A program made the position numbers and the translations under genes. Shown piece after piece: positions 1 to 9,552 of a stretch of DNA of 64,000 bases. The first letter of the stretch is position 1, and every line of letters starts with the position of its first letter. The notes beneath the pieces are model-generated. The model was given only the letters and a program-made list of their open reading frames with translations, did no database searches and was not told the origin of the DNA. This DNA is from Bacteroidales bacterium (GTDB taxonomy: Bacteria > Bacteroidota > Bacteroidia > Bacteroidales > UBA932), in contig JAFQAR010000001.1 of the NCBI GenBank assembly GCA_017399905.1, positions 95,752 through 159,751 of the forward strand, in the 5' to 3' direction.

Positions 1-183
1 TTCTCTTTAGGAACGATCAAGCATCCTCCAAAGATCTTCAAGAAACTGGGTCTGACCGGTCTTTTCTGGAGGAAACTCAATTTGCGCCAGTTTTGGTGGT
101 ATGTTGAACATCTTCTCATATTGACAGCTTGGGGATGCAATATCTTGATTGCAAGATTCCTGAAAAAAGAATCATATAAATAG
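1..183 (+). CDS. C-terminal fragment of an exopolysaccharide-locus protein (possible glycosyltransferase)
   Basis: An open frame enters from the left edge and ends at a TAG, giving the last 60 residues of a protein whose start lies outside the window. The tail is basic and aromatic, with a PKIFKKLGLTGLFWRK stretch followed by a hydrophobic helix and a lysine-rich end. The PK..KKLGL..L pattern recalls the C-terminus of WecG/TagA/CpsF glycosyltransferases, but this is a weak resemblance. The next gene starts 9 bases downstream and encodes a sugar-transfer ATP-grasp protein, so a role in surface polysaccharide assembly is inferred from context. Confidence 0.5.
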   Translation, partial: FSLGTIKHPPKIFKKLGLTGLFWRKLNLRQFWWYVEHLLILTAWGCNILIARFLKKESYK

Positions 184-192
184 AATTGATAT

Positions 193-1389
193 ATGAATGT
201 AAATGGATTGAAGTCTGCTGTGGCCAAGATTGATTTTTATGCTGGGAAGATATATAATTGGATGTATGTTTTCGGTGTTTCTTTAATCGGCAGAATCATT
301 TATCCGATTCAGATTATAAAGAATCGAAGACAATTCGTAAATGCTACGTCATATTTCCCTGAAAAGGAACGGAAAAGTTTCACTGAAAGATTAGTGGATC
401 AATTGTGGTGGTCCATTAAATATGGTGATATCAACAAGTATTATTTCATGTGGGGTGGCGATGTAAAAGGAAGCAGTCTGAAAGGCTATGTGCCTTGGTT
501 TAAGTGGGTTAATGCCCGTCAGCAGTTAAATAAGGCTCCCGGACGTCCTGTCTATGATTTTTACAATTCTGTCTGTCTCCTCAGAGATAAATTCTATTTT
601 GAAACGGTATTGAATAAGGCGGGATATTCAACTCCTGCAAATCTGATGATGATTAATGATGCAAGGCTGTATCTGCTTAGTTCTACCTGTAAGCCAAGTG
701 CAGCTGTGGATTTGGATGCCATTCTTGACTATGAAATAGATGCTTTCTGTAAACGTAATGTAGGATATGGCGGTGGTATTGATGATGATGTCTTCTCGTT
801 GCGCATATCCGCTCGCAGGATATTTATCCGAGGTAAGGAAACATCGTTTGAAGAATTTAGAAGAATTGTATCGCAAGGAAAATCTTCTTGGATAATTCAA
901 GAAAGAATCAATAATCAGGATCAATTCATGTCTCAGTTCCATCCATCATCTGTAAATACTATTAGAATAGTCACTGTTAAAAGTCATGATAAGACTATCG
1001 ATGCTATTTGTTCTTTTGCAAGGTTTGGAGTAAACGGAAGGGGAAGTGATAATTGGAGTTCTGGAGGGGTTCTGGTCGGTATTGATGTCGAGAATGGAAA
1101 ATTCGAGGACTTTGGCTTGATGCGCCCGGGAGTAGGAACTCGAATTTATAAGCATCCTGATACAGGAGTTACCTTTAAGGATAAAGCCGTTCCGAAATGG
1201 CAGGGAATAGTTGAGTATGTCAAGTCTTTACATGAACTTTTTTACGATCTCCACTCAATAGGATGGGATATATGTCTTACTGATGACGGACCAGTGATTA
1301 TTGAGGGAAATGATAACTGGGATACGATTGACGCTCAATTTTATAGACCAGGAAAAGATATCTTTGATAAATACTTTAAGACGAAATAA
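193..1389 (+). CDS. Sugar-transfer associated ATP-grasp protein
   Basis: This 398-residue protein fits the sugar-transfer associated ATP-grasp family, found in capsule and exopolysaccharide loci and thought to ligate an amino acid or similar group to a glycan. The diagnostic blocks are [12 protein letters not shown] (about residue 252), the glycine/serine-rich loop [11 protein letters not shown], and the metal-binding C-terminal block [20 protein letters not shown] near residue 355. There is no signal peptide, so it is probably cytoplasmic. It is packed between a partial gene and two hexapeptide acyltransferases, 8 bases before the first, consistent with one transcript. The true substrate is unknown. 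Base composition is more AT-rich than that of the operon starting at 3.8 kb, suggesting a variable or transferred locus. Confidence 0.78.
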   Translation: MNVNGLKSAVAKIDFYAGKIYNWMYVFGVSLIGRIIYPIQIIKNRRQFVNATSYFPEKERKSFTERLVDQLWWSIKYGDINKYYFMWGGDVKGSSLKGYVPWFKWVNARQQLNKAPGRPVYDFYNSVCLLRDKFYFETVLNKAGYSTPANLMMINDARLYLLSSTCKPSAAVDLDAILDYEIDAFCKRNVGYGGGIDDDVFSLRISARRIFIRGKETSFEEFRRIVSQGKSSWIIQERINNQDQFMSQFHPSSVNTIRIVTVKSHDKTIDAICSFARFGVNGRGSDNWSSGGVLVGIDVENGKFEDFGLMRPGVGTRIYKHPDTGVTFKDKAVPKWQGIVEYVKSLHELFYDLHSIGWDICLTDDGPVIIEGNDNWDTIDAQFYRPGKDIFDKYFKTK

Positions 1390-1397
1390 TTCAATTT

Positions 1398-1949
1398 ATG
1401 GATAAACAGAAACCTTGGTATATTGAAAAGTCGAAAATGATCTTTACGGAGATTATCGGCGGTATTTTTTCATTTGCTTTTATTAAAGCCATATGTTCTT
1501 CGTTTGCATATTTCTTACACGAACGGGTTATCTGGCGTAAAAGAATTCATCATGCCGGTTCGTATAGGATACATGCGAGAACCTCAATCAGAAATGCACA
1601 GAATATCTATCTTGGTGAGAACGTGCGTATAACGATGGATTGCTGTATATGGGCTGGAGAAAACAGCAGGATTACATTCGGGGATAATGTTCTGGTTGGC
1701 CCTGGCGTAAAGATGATGTCGACAAATCATGGAACGGACAGGGATGGCGGTCCAATGGTATATCAGACCAGAGTAGAAGCTGACATCAATATCGGAACAG
1801 ACGTATGGATCGGATCAAATGCTGTCATTCTGAAAGGAGTTACAATCGGAGATGGCGCTATAGTTGCTGCAGGTGCTGTCGTAACGAAAGATGTACAACC
1901 ATATACGATAGTAGGCGGTGTGCCAGCGAAATTCATTAAGAATAGGTAA
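1398..1949 (+). CDS. Left-handed beta-helix O-acetyltransferase (WcaF/Maa-like)
   Basis: A 183-residue acyltransferase of the hexapeptide-repeat class. Repeats of the form [LIV]GxxxxI run from about residue 65 to the end ([40 protein letters not shown]). The STNH segment near residue 112 contains the histidine that serves as catalytic base in Maa/LacA/WcaF enzymes. The closing [14 protein letters not shown] is the usual end of this family. The N-terminus has a hydrophobic stretch ([16 protein letters not shown]), possibly an amphipathic membrane anchor. It probably acetylates a sugar of the surface polysaccharide built by this locus. Confidence 0.85.
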   Translation: MDKQKPWYIEKSKMIFTEIIGGIFSFAFIKAICSSFAYFLHERVIWRKRIHHAGSYRIHARTSIRNAQNIYLGENVRITMDCCIWAGENSRITFGDNVLVGPGVKMMSTNHGTDRDGGPMVYQTRVEADINIGTDVWIGSNAVILKGVTIGDGAIVAAGAVVTKDVQPYTIVGGVPAKFIKNR

Positions 1950-1953
1950 GGGT

Positions 1954-2409
1954 ATGTATAAGGTCATTCTTTCTATGGGCATTTATGGCGATTATAATAA
2001 AGCGCGTAAATTAGCTAAGCAGTTCAAGATATTTTATCCGTTATATAAACTTTATGAATCTTTTCATTGTGCATATCTTCCTTTAAACAATACATTTAAA
2101 GGGCCGGTTTACTTTCCACATGGGGTAAGAGGGTGTTTCTTTTCAAAAGAGTGTGAAATTGGGGAAGGATGCGTCATTATGCATCACGTTACAATCGGGT
2201 CTAATTATGAATTAGGAACTGACCGTTCCCTTGATAAATACGGAGCGCCTAAGATTGGAAATAATGTGTTCATAGGTGCAGGTGCCAAGATAATTGGACC
2301 TATTACAATAGGTGACAATGCCAAGATAGGAGCTGGGTGTGTGGTGGTTAAGGATGTTCCAGCTGGCGCGACATGCGTTATGCAGGCTCCCAGGCTAATA
2401 ATTAAGTGA
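1954..2409 (+). CDS. Serine acetyltransferase-like hexapeptide protein (CysE/colanic acid type)
   Basis: A 151-residue hexapeptide acyltransferase resembling the catalytic half of serine acetyltransferase. The histidine pair in GCVIMHHVTIGSN is typical of the CysE active site, and repeats continue through PKIGNNVFIGAGAKIIGPITIG and AKIGAGCVVVKDVP. It lacks the N-terminal helical domain of CysE, so it more likely acetylates a glycan than serine. I start it at the ATG at 1954; an upstream GTG at 1918 would overlap the previous gene and adds residues that match nothing in the family. The gap to the previous stop is only 4 bases. Confidence 0.8.
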   Translation: MYKVILSMGIYGDYNKARKLAKQFKIFYPLYKLYESFHCAYLPLNNTFKGPVYFPHGVRGCFFSKECEIGEGCVIMHHVTIGSNYELGTDRSLDKYGAPKIGNNVFIGAGAKIIGPITIGDNAKIGAGCVVVKDVPAGATCVMQAPRLIIK

Positions 2410-2431
2410 TTTATTATTGAATGATAGAATT

Positions 2432-3280
2432 ATGAATATACTGACATTTGACGTTGAGGAGTGGTTCCATCTGCTGGATTTTGATGCCACCCGTACAGAG
2501 GATAAATGGGATACTTATGAGGTCCGCATCCATGATAATGTGGATAGAGTTTTCAGAATCCTTGAAGAGACAGATACTAAAGCCACATTCTTTATTATCG
2601 GTTGGGTGGCTAAAAAGTATCCTGAACTTGTAAGGAAGATTGCAGATAAATATGAGATCGGCAGTCACACTATGACGCATCAGCTTGTGTGGCAGCAGTC
2701 GAAGAATGAATTCAGGAATGATGTTGATTCGTCAATCAAGCTTTTGCAGGATATTACAGGAAAGCCTGTGAAGTATTTTCGTGCACCAGGCTTCTCAATA
2801 AGAGAAAGTGAGGCTTGGGCTTTTGACATAATGGCAGACCTGGGAATCGAAATAGACTGTTCAGTCTTTCCTGCAGCTCATGCTCATGGCGGTCTTCCCC
2901 AATATCCGGCCCCTGTACCTACCATTATTGAACATAATGGCGTGAGGATCAAGGAACTGCCGATCAGTACCTGCAATGTCATGGGGAAACCGATTATCTT
3001 TTCCGGAGGAGGATATTTCCGTCTGCTGCCATATGGTGCCATCAGGAAGATGACCCTTCAGAATCCTGATTATACATTGGCATATATTCATCCTCGTGAT
3101 CTGGATGCGGGACAACCTATGCTGGAAGGACTTCCTCTGACAAGAAAGTTCAAGTCTTATGTCGGCTTGAAAGGTGCGGAAAACAAACTTCGCCGCTATC
3201 TTACAGATTTCAGATTCGTTGATGTAGCGGAAGCTGATAAAACAATAGATTGGAATTCGGTTCCGGTAGTAAAACTATAA
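2432..3280 (+). CDS. Polysaccharide deacetylase (NodB fold with DUF3473-like C-terminus)
   Basis: A 282-residue carbohydrate esterase 4 enzyme that would remove N-acetyl groups from a polysaccharide precursor or product. NodB motifs are visible: TFDVEEW near the start (catalytic/metal Asp), EIGSHTMTH (metal-binding His pair), and YFRAPGFS. The C-terminal part (GGGYFRLLPY, YIHPRDLD) matches the extension seen in exopolysaccharide-locus deacetylases. It has no signal peptide. The ATG at 2432 places TFDVEEW at the usual distance; an in-frame TTG at 2417 is less likely. It ends the AT-rich polysaccharide block. Confidence 0.85.
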   Translation: MNILTFDVEEWFHLLDFDATRTEDKWDTYEVRIHDNVDRVFRILEETDTKATFFIIGWVAKKYPELVRKIADKYEIGSHTMTHQLVWQQSKNEFRNDVDSSIKLLQDITGKPVKYFRAPGFSIRESEAWAFDIMADLGIEIDCSVFPAAHAHGGLPQYPAPVPTIIEHNGVRIKELPISTCNVMGKPIIFSGGGYFRLLPYGAIRKMTLQNPDYTLAYIHPRDLDAGQPMLEGLPLTRKFKSYVGLKGAENKLRRYLTDFRFVDVAEADKTIDWNSVPVVKL

Positions 3281-3287
3281 CACACCC

Positions 3288-3752
3288 ATGACCCCATACA
3301 GATTCCTCATAATTACCCTTCTCCTGACCCTGATGTCAGCAGTAAACGCCAACGCCCAGTTCTCCCGTCTGTCGATAGGGAAGTATGGTATCCAGTCGGT
3401 TTCTCCGGAAGGATTTTCTGCCGTCAATGGAGTCGTGTGGCTCGAGGTGGCAAACCCGGGGGAGACATTCACGGTTTCGGACATAAAGGGTACCGTCTAT
3501 AAGGACGGCAGTCCGTTTGTCAAAGGGACTGCGCCGGGCTTTACCGTACTGAACGGCAGTTCAAAGGTGACTGTTTCCGGCCATGCAGGATTGTGCGAAG
3601 GTGTCTCGTTGTGGAGCCTTTTCTCTCTTGTGGTCTTTGAGCCCGAAGACTATACCGTCGACATTTCGATGAAGATAACGTCGCCGTCGGGAAAGACGAG
3701 GGTCGCGCAGAAGAAAGCCATGCCGTTGAAGGCTCTTCTGAAGCTGAAGTGA
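3288..3752 (+). CDS. Hypothetical secreted protein, LEA/Ig-like fold possible
   Basis: A 154-residue protein with a clear signal peptide (hydrophobic LIITLLLTLM then ANAQ, cleavage expected near residue 23). The mature part alternates short beta-type segments: VVWLEVANPG, FTVSDIKGTVYKDGS, DYTVDISMKITSPSGK. This is the rhythm of a single beta-sandwich domain like the LEA-14/WHy fold, but I cannot assign a family. It starts 7 bases after the deacetylase stop, yet its composition is GC-richer, like the genes that follow. It is probably a periplasmic or surface protein of unknown role. Confidence 0.6.
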   Translation: MTPYRFLIITLLLTLMSAVNANAQFSRLSIGKYGIQSVSPEGFSAVNGVVWLEVANPGETFTVSDIKGTVYKDGSPFVKGTAPGFTVLNGSSKVTVSGHAGLCEGVSLWSLFSLVVFEPEDYTVDISMKITSPSGKTRVAQKKAMPLKALLKLK

Positions 3753-3800
3753 TGTGTGGACGGCAGATTTGCGGAGACGCACGCATTGCATCTGAAATCG

Positions 3801-3831
3801 TTTGATGTCAAGCGAAATTTGCGTATCTTTG
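3801..3831 (+). promoter_or_regulatory. Bacteroidota promoter for the nucleotide-sugar operon
   Basis: TTTG (3801-3804), 19-base spacer, TATCTTTG (3824-3831). This is an exact fit to the -33/-7 consensus. It lies 37 bases before the ugd start, and I see no second promoter before the terminator at 9522. Confidence 0.75.
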
Positions 3832-3868
3832 AAAGTCAAACCGAAAAAGGAAGCATTGGATTGAAGAT

Positions 3869-5107
3869 ATGAACATTGCAGTAGCAGGAACGGGATATGT
3901 GGGTCTGTCTTTGGCGACATTGATAGCCCGCAGACATAGTGTAAAGGCTGTGGATATTGTGCCGGAGAAGGTCGATATGATAAACCGACGCCAGTCTCCG
4001 ATCCAGGACGAGTATATAGAGAAGTATTTTGCAGAAGAGGAACTGGACCTGACCGCGACATTGGATGCGGAAAGCGCTTACCGTGATGCGGAGTTCGTCG
4101 TGATTGCCGCTCCTACGAATTATGATCCCAAGAAGAACTTCTTCGATACTTCGGCGGTGGAGGCCGTGATACAGCTGGTCATGAAGGTGAATCCGGATGC
4201 AATAGTGGTGATCAAATCCACTGTTCCTGTAGGATTTACTGCTTCTGTCAGAGCGAAATACGGTTCTGAGAACATTATGTTCTCGCCAGAATTCCTTCGC
4301 GAATCGAAGGCTCTTTACGACAACCTTTACCCTTCTCGCATCATCGTCGGCACTGATATCGAAAGCCCTCGTCTCATGGCGGCGGCAGAAAGATTCGCAG
4401 CCTTGCTGCAGGAAGGGGCGTTGAAGCCGGATGTCGATACTCTGTTCATGGGATTCACCGAAGCAGAGGCGGTGAAGCTTTTCGCCAACACATATCTCGC
4501 TCTCCGCGTATCATATTTCAATGAGCTCGACACATATGCCGAGATGAAGGAACTTGACACGCAGAACATCATCAAGGGAGTGTGCCTGGATCCTCGTATC
4601 GGTGATCACTACAACAATCCGTCTTTCGGTTACGGCGGCTATTGCCTCCCGAAGGATACGAAGCAGCTTCTTGCCAATTATGACGATGTCCCTCAGGAAA
4701 TCATGCGTGCGATTGTGGAGAGTAACCGCACCCGCAAGGACTTCATTGCCGACCGGGTTCTGCAGAAGGCAGGATATTATTCATACAGTGACGGCTATCA
4801 TTACGATGCGACTCAGGAGCATCAGTGCATCATAGGTGTCTACAGGCTCACGATGAAGTCCAACTCCGACAATTTCCGTCAGAGTTCGATCCAGGGTGTC
4901 ATGAAGAGGATCAAGGCGAAGGGAGCAACCGTAATCGTTTACGAGCCGTCCCTGGAAGACGGTTCGACATTCTTCGGCAGCCTTGTCGTGAATGACCTTG
5001 AGAAGTTCAAGAGCATGAGTCAGGCAATAGTTGCCAACAGGTACGATCCGGATCTGGATGATGTGGCCGGAAAGGTTTATACAAGAGACGTATTTAAAAG
5101 AGATTAG
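3869..5107 (+). CDS. ugd: UDP-glucose 6-dehydrogenase
   Basis: This NAD-dependent enzyme oxidises UDP-glucose to UDP-glucuronate for capsule and lipid glycans. The Rossmann motif [10 protein letters not shown] sits at residues 7-16 and the catalytic cysteine is Cys259 in [13 protein letters not shown]. The FSPEFLRES block at 138-146 and PTNYDP near 82 are also typical. At 412 residues it matches the short bacterial Ugd class. It is the first gene of a plus-strand operon and has its own consensus promoter. The aminotransferase follows after 5 bases. UDP-galactose or UDP-ManNAc dehydrogenase cannot be excluded, but the compact length and the Cys loop fit Ugd best. Confidence 0.9.
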   Translation: MNIAVAGTGYVGLSLATLIARRHSVKAVDIVPEKVDMINRRQSPIQDEYIEKYFAEEELDLTATLDAESAYRDAEFVVIAAPTNYDPKKNFFDTSAVEAVIQLVMKVNPDAIVVIKSTVPVGFTASVRAKYGSENIMFSPEFLRESKALYDNLYPSRIIVGTDIESPRLMAAAERFAALLQEGALKPDVDTLFMGFTEAEAVKLFANTYLALRVSYFNELDTYAEMKELDTQNIIKGVCLDPRIGDHYNNPSFGYGGYCLPKDTKQLLANYDDVPQEIMRAIVESNRTRKDFIADRVLQKAGYYSYSDGYHYDATQEHQCIIGVYRLTMKSNSDNFRQSSIQGVMKRIKAKGATVIVYEPSLEDGSTFFGSLVVNDLEKFKSMSQAIVANRYDPDLDDVAGKVYTRDVFKRD

Positions 5108-5112
5108 AGATT

Positions 5113-6306
5113 ATGCCAGATATATCGCAAAGAGGACAGGCAATGCCTTCCTCTCCAATCAGAAAACTCGCTCCTCTTGCTGCCGCAGCAGAGAGCAGGG
5201 GAGTGAAAATATATAAGCTGAATATCGGTCAGCCGGACATCCATACCCCACAGAAGGCTCTGGATGCCTTGAAGAATATTGACCGTGAAGTGCTGGAGTA
5301 CAGCCCGTCGCAGGGAATCCTTTCTTTGCGTGAGGCTCTCGTAAATTATTACAAGCGTTATCAGATCAAGCTCACTCCGGATGAGATCATAGTCACTGCC
5401 GGAGGCTCTGAAGCTGTCCTTTTCGCTTTCATGAGCTGTCTGGACCCGGGTGATGAGATCATCGTGTCCGAGCCTGCCTATGCAAACTACATGAGCTTCG
5501 CAATTTCGGCCGGAGCCGTCATCAGGACTGTCACCACTACGATCGATGAAGGCTTCTGTCTTCCTAAGGTAGAAAAGTTCGAGGAACTCATCAACGACAG
5601 GACCAAGGCTGTGCTTATCTGCAATCCCAACAATCCGACGGGGTACCTTTACACCCAGAAGGAGATGAATCAGATCAGGGATCTGGTGAAGAAGTACAAC
5701 CTTTATCTTTTCTCGGACGAGGTGTATCGCGAGTTCATCTATACCGGCAGTCCTTATATTTCCGCCATGCATCTTGAGGGCATAGAGGAGAATGTCGTGC
5801 TGATAGACTCGGTTTCAAAGCGTTATTCGGAGTGTGGAACACGTATCGGAGCATTGATCACAAAGAACAAGGCCGTGAGGGATACTGTGATGAAGTTCTG
5901 TCAGGCCCGCCTCTCTCCGCCTCTTCTCGGCCAGCTTGTGGCTGAGGCCTCGATAGAAGGAACGGAGCAGTATTCCCGCGACGTCTATGAAGAATATGTG
6001 GAGAGGAGGAAGTGCCTGATCGACGGACTGAACAGGATACCGGGATGTTACACACCGATCCCTATGGGAGCATTCTATACTGTGGCGAAGCTTCCTGTGG
6101 ATGACGCCGAGAAGTTCTGCGCATGGTGCCTGAGCGACTTCAATTATGAGGGTGAGACCATCATGATGGCTCCGGCTGCAGGTTTCTACTCCGATGCGGA
6201 GCTCGGCAGGGATCAGGTGCGTCTGGCATACGTGCTTAACAAGGAAGACCTGAAGAGGGCGCTTGTCGTGCTTGAGAAGGCGCTCGAGGCATATAACAGT
6301 CTATAA
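5113..6306 (+). CDS. PLP-dependent aminotransferase, class I/II (aspartate aminotransferase fold)
   Basis: A 397-residue fold-type I aminotransferase. Visible landmarks are LNIGQPD (residues 36-42), the phosphate-loop region [10 protein letters not shown] (95-104), NPNNPTG (171-177), SDEVYREF (201-208) with Asp202 binding the pyridine nitrogen, and the PLP lysine Lys236 in [15 protein letters not shown]. The substrate is not readable; relatives act on aspartate or aromatic amino acids. Its place between ugd and rmlA is odd for an amino-acid enzyme and may reflect co-expression rather than a sugar-amination step, since sugar aminotransferases (DegT/ArnB) belong to a different subfamily. Confidence 0.85.
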   Translation: MPDISQRGQAMPSSPIRKLAPLAAAAESRGVKIYKLNIGQPDIHTPQKALDALKNIDREVLEYSPSQGILSLREALVNYYKRYQIKLTPDEIIVTAGGSEAVLFAFMSCLDPGDEIIVSEPAYANYMSFAISAGAVIRTVTTTIDEGFCLPKVEKFEELINDRTKAVLICNPNNPTGYLYTQKEMNQIRDLVKKYNLYLFSDEVYREFIYTGSPYISAMHLEGIEENVVLIDSVSKRYSECGTRIGALITKNKAVRDTVMKFCQARLSPPLLGQLVAEASIEGTEQYSRDVYEEYVERRKCLIDGLNRIPGCYTPIPMGAFYTVAKLPVDDAEKFCAWCLSDFNYEGETIMMAPAAGFYSDAELGRDQVRLAYVLNKEDLKRALVVLEKALEAYNSL

Positions 6307-6320
6307 TCAATAATCATCAT

Positions 6321-7193
6321 ATGAAAGGAATCGTTCTCGCCGGCGGTAGCGGCACCCGCCTCTATCCGATTACAAAGGGAGTCAGCAAACAGATGCTCCC
6401 GATATATGACAAGCCGATGATATATTATCCTATTTCGGTACTCATGCTTGCCGGAATACGTGATATACTTATCATTTCGACTCCGCATGACCTTCCGGGA
6501 TTCCGCAGGCTTCTTGGCGACGGCAGCGATTACGGTGTGAATTTCGAATATGCCGAGCAGCCGTCACCGGACGGACTTGCGCAGGCTTTCATAATAGGTG
6601 AAGAGTTTATCGGTGATGACTGCGCCTGCCTTGTGCTTGGTGACAACATCTTCCAGGGAACCGGCTTCGTGCCGATGCTCAGGGAGGCTGTGCGTGCAGC
6701 GGAAGAGGATTCGGATGCTACTATATTCGGATATTGGGTAAGCGATCCGCAGCGTTATGGAGTCGCGGAATTCGACGCTGACGGCAACTGTCTTTCGATC
6801 GAGGAGAAACCGGCGAAGCCGAAGTCAAACTATGCCGTTGTCGGTCTCTACTTCTATCCGAACAAGGTTGTCGATGTCGCAAAGAACATCAAGCCGTCCG
6901 CTCGTGGAGAGCTTGAGATCACCACGGTGAACCAGCGTTTCCTTGCAGACGGAGAACTCAAGGTACAGACCTTGGGTCGTGGCTTCGCATGGCTTGACAC
7001 AGGTACTCATGATTCCCTTTCGGAGGCATCGACATTCGTGGAGGTCATAGAAAAGCGTCAGGGCCTGAAGATTGCTTGTCTCGAGGAGATCGCATACCTG
7101 AACGGATGGATTTCGGCTGAGCGTGTGCGTGAGCTTGCGCAGCCGATGATAAAGAACCAGTACGGACAATATCTGTTATCACTGATATCATGA
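6321..7193 (+). CDS. rmlA: Glucose-1-phosphate thymidylyltransferase
   Basis: RmlA makes dTDP-glucose from dTTP and glucose-1-phosphate, the entry to dTDP-rhamnose and other deoxysugars. The nucleotidyltransferase signature [11 protein letters not shown] starts at residue 8, followed by [21 protein letters not shown] (about 109) carries the metal-binding Asp, and [10 protein letters not shown] near residue 225 is the sugar-binding loop. At 290 residues it is the normal length for the family. Its last 4 bases overlap the start of rmlB (ATGA), showing translational coupling. Confidence 0.95.
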   Translation: MKGIVLAGGSGTRLYPITKGVSKQMLPIYDKPMIYYPISVLMLAGIRDILIISTPHDLPGFRRLLGDGSDYGVNFEYAEQPSPDGLAQAFIIGEEFIGDDCACLVLGDNIFQGTGFVPMLREAVRAAEEDSDATIFGYWVSDPQRYGVAEFDADGNCLSIEEKPAKPKSNYAVVGLYFYPNKVVDVAKNIKPSARGELEITTVNQRFLADGELKVQTLGRGFAWLDTGTHDSLSEASTFVEVIEKRQGLKIACLEEIAYLNGWISAERVRELAQPMIKNQYGQYLLSLIS

Positions 7194-8323
7194 AAAGAAC
7201 AATAATGATCACAGGAGGTGCCGGATTCATCGGCAGTCATGTAGTACGCCTCTTCGTGAACAAATACCCGGACTACAGGATCATCAATGTCGACAAGCTC
7301 ACATATGCCGGCAACCTTGCGAATCTGAAGGATATCGAGGACAAGCCGAACTATACCTTCGTCAAGGCAGACATCTGTGACTTCGAAAAGATGATGGACA
7401 TCATTCAGTCGAACGGTGTGGACGGAATTATCCATCTTGCGGCAGAGTCGCATGTGGACCGTTCGATCAAGGATCCTTTCACTTTCGCCCGCACGAACGT
7501 GATGGGCACGCTTTCCCTCCTTCAGGCTGCAAAGCTGTATTGGGAATCGCTTCCGGAAAAGTATGAAGGCAAGATGTTCTATCATATTTCGACGGACGAG
7601 GTCTATGGAGCATTGACCATGAATCATCCTGAAGGTGTCGAGCCTCCTTTCAAGACGGTTGCGTCGTCGGAAGGACACAAGGCTTATGGCGACGACTTCT
7701 TCTATGAGACCACCAAGTACAATCCGCATAGCCCGTACAGCGCTTCAAAGGCCTCGTCAGACCACTTCGTCCGCTCGTATCATGATACATACGGGATGCC
7801 GACGATAGTGACCAACTGTTCGAACAATTACGGGCCTTATCAGTTCCCTGAGAAGCTTATACCGCTGTTCATCAACAATATACGCAAGCGCAAGCCTCTT
7901 CCTGTGTATGGAAAGGGTGAGAATGTGCGCGACTGGCTTTTCGTCGAGGACCATGCCCGTGCGATAGACGTGATCTTCCATGAAGGAAAGGTGGCTGAAA
8001 CGTACAATATAGGCGGATTCAACGAGTGGAAGAACATCGACCTTATCAAGGTCATGATAGCTACTGTCGACAAGGTGCTCGGCAATCCGGAAGGCTACAG
8101 CCTTGACCTCATCACATATGTGACCGACCGTCTCGGACACGATGCACGTTATGCGATCGACAGCACCAAGCTCCAGAAGGAACTCGGCTGGGAACCTTCG
8201 CTTCAGTTCGAGGAGGGCATTGAAAAGACAGTCCGCTGGTATCTGGAAAATCAGGAATGGATGGATAATGTGACATCCGGCGATTACCAGAAGTATTACG
8301 AGGATATGTATTCGAAGAGATAG
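7190..8323 (+). CDS. rmlB: dTDP-glucose 4,6-dehydratase
   Basis: An extended short-chain dehydrogenase converting dTDP-glucose to dTDP-4-keto-6-deoxyglucose. The NAD motif GGAGFIGSH is at residues 8-16, [12 protein letters not shown] at about 83-94, the active-site block HISTDEVYG near 132, and [10 protein letters not shown] near 183 with the Tyr/Lys pair. [14 protein letters not shown] is diagnostic for the family. It has 377 residues, slightly longer than RmlB of Enterobacteria, owing to an insert around residues 145-175. rmlC and rmlD are not in the window, so the final sugar could be rhamnose made with genes elsewhere, or another deoxysugar. Confidence 0.95.
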   Translation: MKRTIMITGGAGFIGSHVVRLFVNKYPDYRIINVDKLTYAGNLANLKDIEDKPNYTFVKADICDFEKMMDIIQSNGVDGIIHLAAESHVDRSIKDPFTFARTNVMGTLSLLQAAKLYWESLPEKYEGKMFYHISTDEVYGALTMNHPEGVEPPFKTVASSEGHKAYGDDFFYETTKYNPHSPYSASKASSDHFVRSYHDTYGMPTIVTNCSNNYGPYQFPEKLIPLFINNIRKRKPLPVYGKGENVRDWLFVEDHARAIDVIFHEGKVAETYNIGGFNEWKNIDLIKVMIATVDKVLGNPEGYSLDLITYVTDRLGHDARYAIDSTKLQKELGWEPSLQFEEGIEKTVRWYLENQEWMDNVTSGDYQKYYEDMYSKR

Positions 8324-8325
8324 GT

Positions 8326-9369
8326 ATGGAGAATCATGTAGTCATAATGGCCGGTGGCATCGGCAGCAGGTTCTGGCCGATGAGTACCCCGGAATATCCG
8401 AAGCAGTTCGTTGATGTGATGGGCTGCGGAAAGACGATGATCCAGATGACGGTGGAGCGTTTCGCGCCGATATGTCCGATGAAGAATTTCTGGATCGTGA
8501 CAAGTGCTTCATATGTTCCGATCGTCCGCAAGCAGCTTCCAGAGATTCCTGTCGAGAATATTCTCGCAGAGCCATGCGCCAGGAATACTGCTCCATGCAT
8601 CGCATATGCATGCTGGAAGATAAAGGCAAAGCATCCTTCTGCAAACATAGTCGTGACTCCGTCTGACGCCCTCGTCATCGATGCGGATGAATTCAGACGC
8701 ATCATCAGAGGCGCCCTGGACTTCACTTCGAAGGGAAAGAGGATCGTTACCGTCGGCATCAAGCCTACAAGGCCTGAGACCGGATACGGTTACATCGCGG
8801 CAAAGGAAGCCCTCCCTGAATCAGAGATCTGCGAGGTCGAGTCATTCCGTGAAAAGCCGGACCTGGCGACGGCGAAGAAGTATCTCGCGGACGGAAACTA
8901 TCTGTGGAATGCAGGTATCTTCGTCTGGAATGTGGAAACCATCGTGGAGTCACTGCGCAGCTTTACTCCTGGCCTTGCCGACAAGATGGACAGGATGTCC
9001 AAGGCCTTCTATACAAGATTCGAGTCTGAGACTGTAGAGGACATATTCCCTACATGCGAAAAGATATCGATTGACTATGCCGTCATGGAAAAGGCCGACT
9101 ACATCTATACTTGGCCCGGCGATTTCGGATGGAGCGACGTCGGAACATGGGGGTCCCTCTGGACATTGCTGGCCCATGACGAGAACGGAAACGCCGTAGT
9201 AGGGGAGAATGTACATCTTTACGACTGCAAGGGCTGCATCGTCCATGCTCCCGACGCGAAGAGCGTCGTATTGGAAGGCATCGAGGACAGCATCGTGGTG
9301 GAACGTGACGGACGTGTACTGGTATGCCGTCTGAGCGAAGAACAGAGGATCAAGGATTTTATAAAATAG
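8326..9369 (+). CDS. manC: Mannose-1-phosphate guanylyltransferase
   Basis: This enzyme makes GDP-mannose, the donor for mannose and precursor of GDP-fucose. The pyrophosphorylase signature is GGIGSRFWPMSTPEYPKQF at residues 10-28. Further blocks are TPSDALV (111-117), FREKPD and LWNAGIFVW. At 347 residues it holds only the nucleotidyltransferase domain and lacks the C-terminal isomerase domain of bifunctional ManC/AlgA. It follows rmlB after 2 bases and is the last enzyme of the operon. Confidence 0.92.
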   Translation: MENHVVIMAGGIGSRFWPMSTPEYPKQFVDVMGCGKTMIQMTVERFAPICPMKNFWIVTSASYVPIVRKQLPEIPVENILAEPCARNTAPCIAYACWKIKAKHPSANIVVTPSDALVIDADEFRRIIRGALDFTSKGKRIVTVGIKPTRPETGYGYIAAKEALPESEICEVESFREKPDLATAKKYLADGNYLWNAGIFVWNVETIVESLRSFTPGLADKMDRMSKAFYTRFESETVEDIFPTCEKISIDYAVMEKADYIYTWPGDFGWSDVGTWGSLWTLLAHDENGNAVVGENVHLYDCKGCIVHAPDAKSVVLEGIEDSIVVERDGRVLVCRLSEEQRIKDFIK

Positions 9370-9371
9370 AC

Positions 9372-9521
9372 ATGGCAGACAACTATCTGGAGAAGAAATA
9401 CGAAGAGCTGCAGGCCCGCAAGGCCAAGGAACAGCGTGCCAGACAAGTGGCCTGGAAAAAACGCATGGATGCCTACCGCAAACGTCTGGAAGAAGAAAAG
9501 GCTGCAGAGCATGATAAATAA
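9372..9521 (+). CDS. Small charged helical protein, 49 residues
   Basis: A short frame beginning at an ATG 2 bases after the manC stop. The product is almost entirely Lys, Arg, Glu and Ala (NYLEKKYEELQARKAKEQ, then KKRMDAYRKRLEEEK) and should form one long amphipathic helix or short coiled coil. It has no signal peptide. The tight spacing, the high-coding-content sequence and the terminator directly after it argue that it is a real gene of the operon. I do not recognise its function. Short LEKK-type proteins are common in Bacteroidales but, to my knowledge, uncharacterised. Confidence 0.6.
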   Translation: MADNYLEKKYEELQARKAKEQRARQVAWKKRMDAYRKRLEEEKAAEHDK

Positions 9522-9549
9522 GAAATCCGACCTTCAAGGGTCGGATTTC
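9522..9549. terminator. Bidirectional rho-independent terminator
   Basis: An 11-bp perfect stem (9522-9532 with 9539-9549), six-base loop, A-rich before and T-rich after. It separates the plus-strand sugar operon from the convergent minus-strand ffh and can serve both. Confidence 0.85.
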
Positions 9550-9552
9550 TGT

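Noticed and set aside
1918-1953. Upstream GTG start for the serine-acetyltransferase-like gene
   Set aside because: Overlaps the previous gene and adds residues that do not resemble the family; the ATG at 1954 is better placed.
5104-5772. 222-codon minus-strand frame opposite the aminotransferase
   Set aside because: Fully antisense to a gene with all catalytic motifs; no independent signal or family pattern.
7058-7729. 223-codon minus-strand frame opposite rmlA/rmlB
   Set aside because: Shadow of two recognised enzymes, and it crosses their coupled stop/start.
3869-9521. Horizontally acquired capsule operon
   Set aside because: Composition and promoter match the surrounding core genes, and each enzyme is of general use; only the segment before 3.28 kb looks different.
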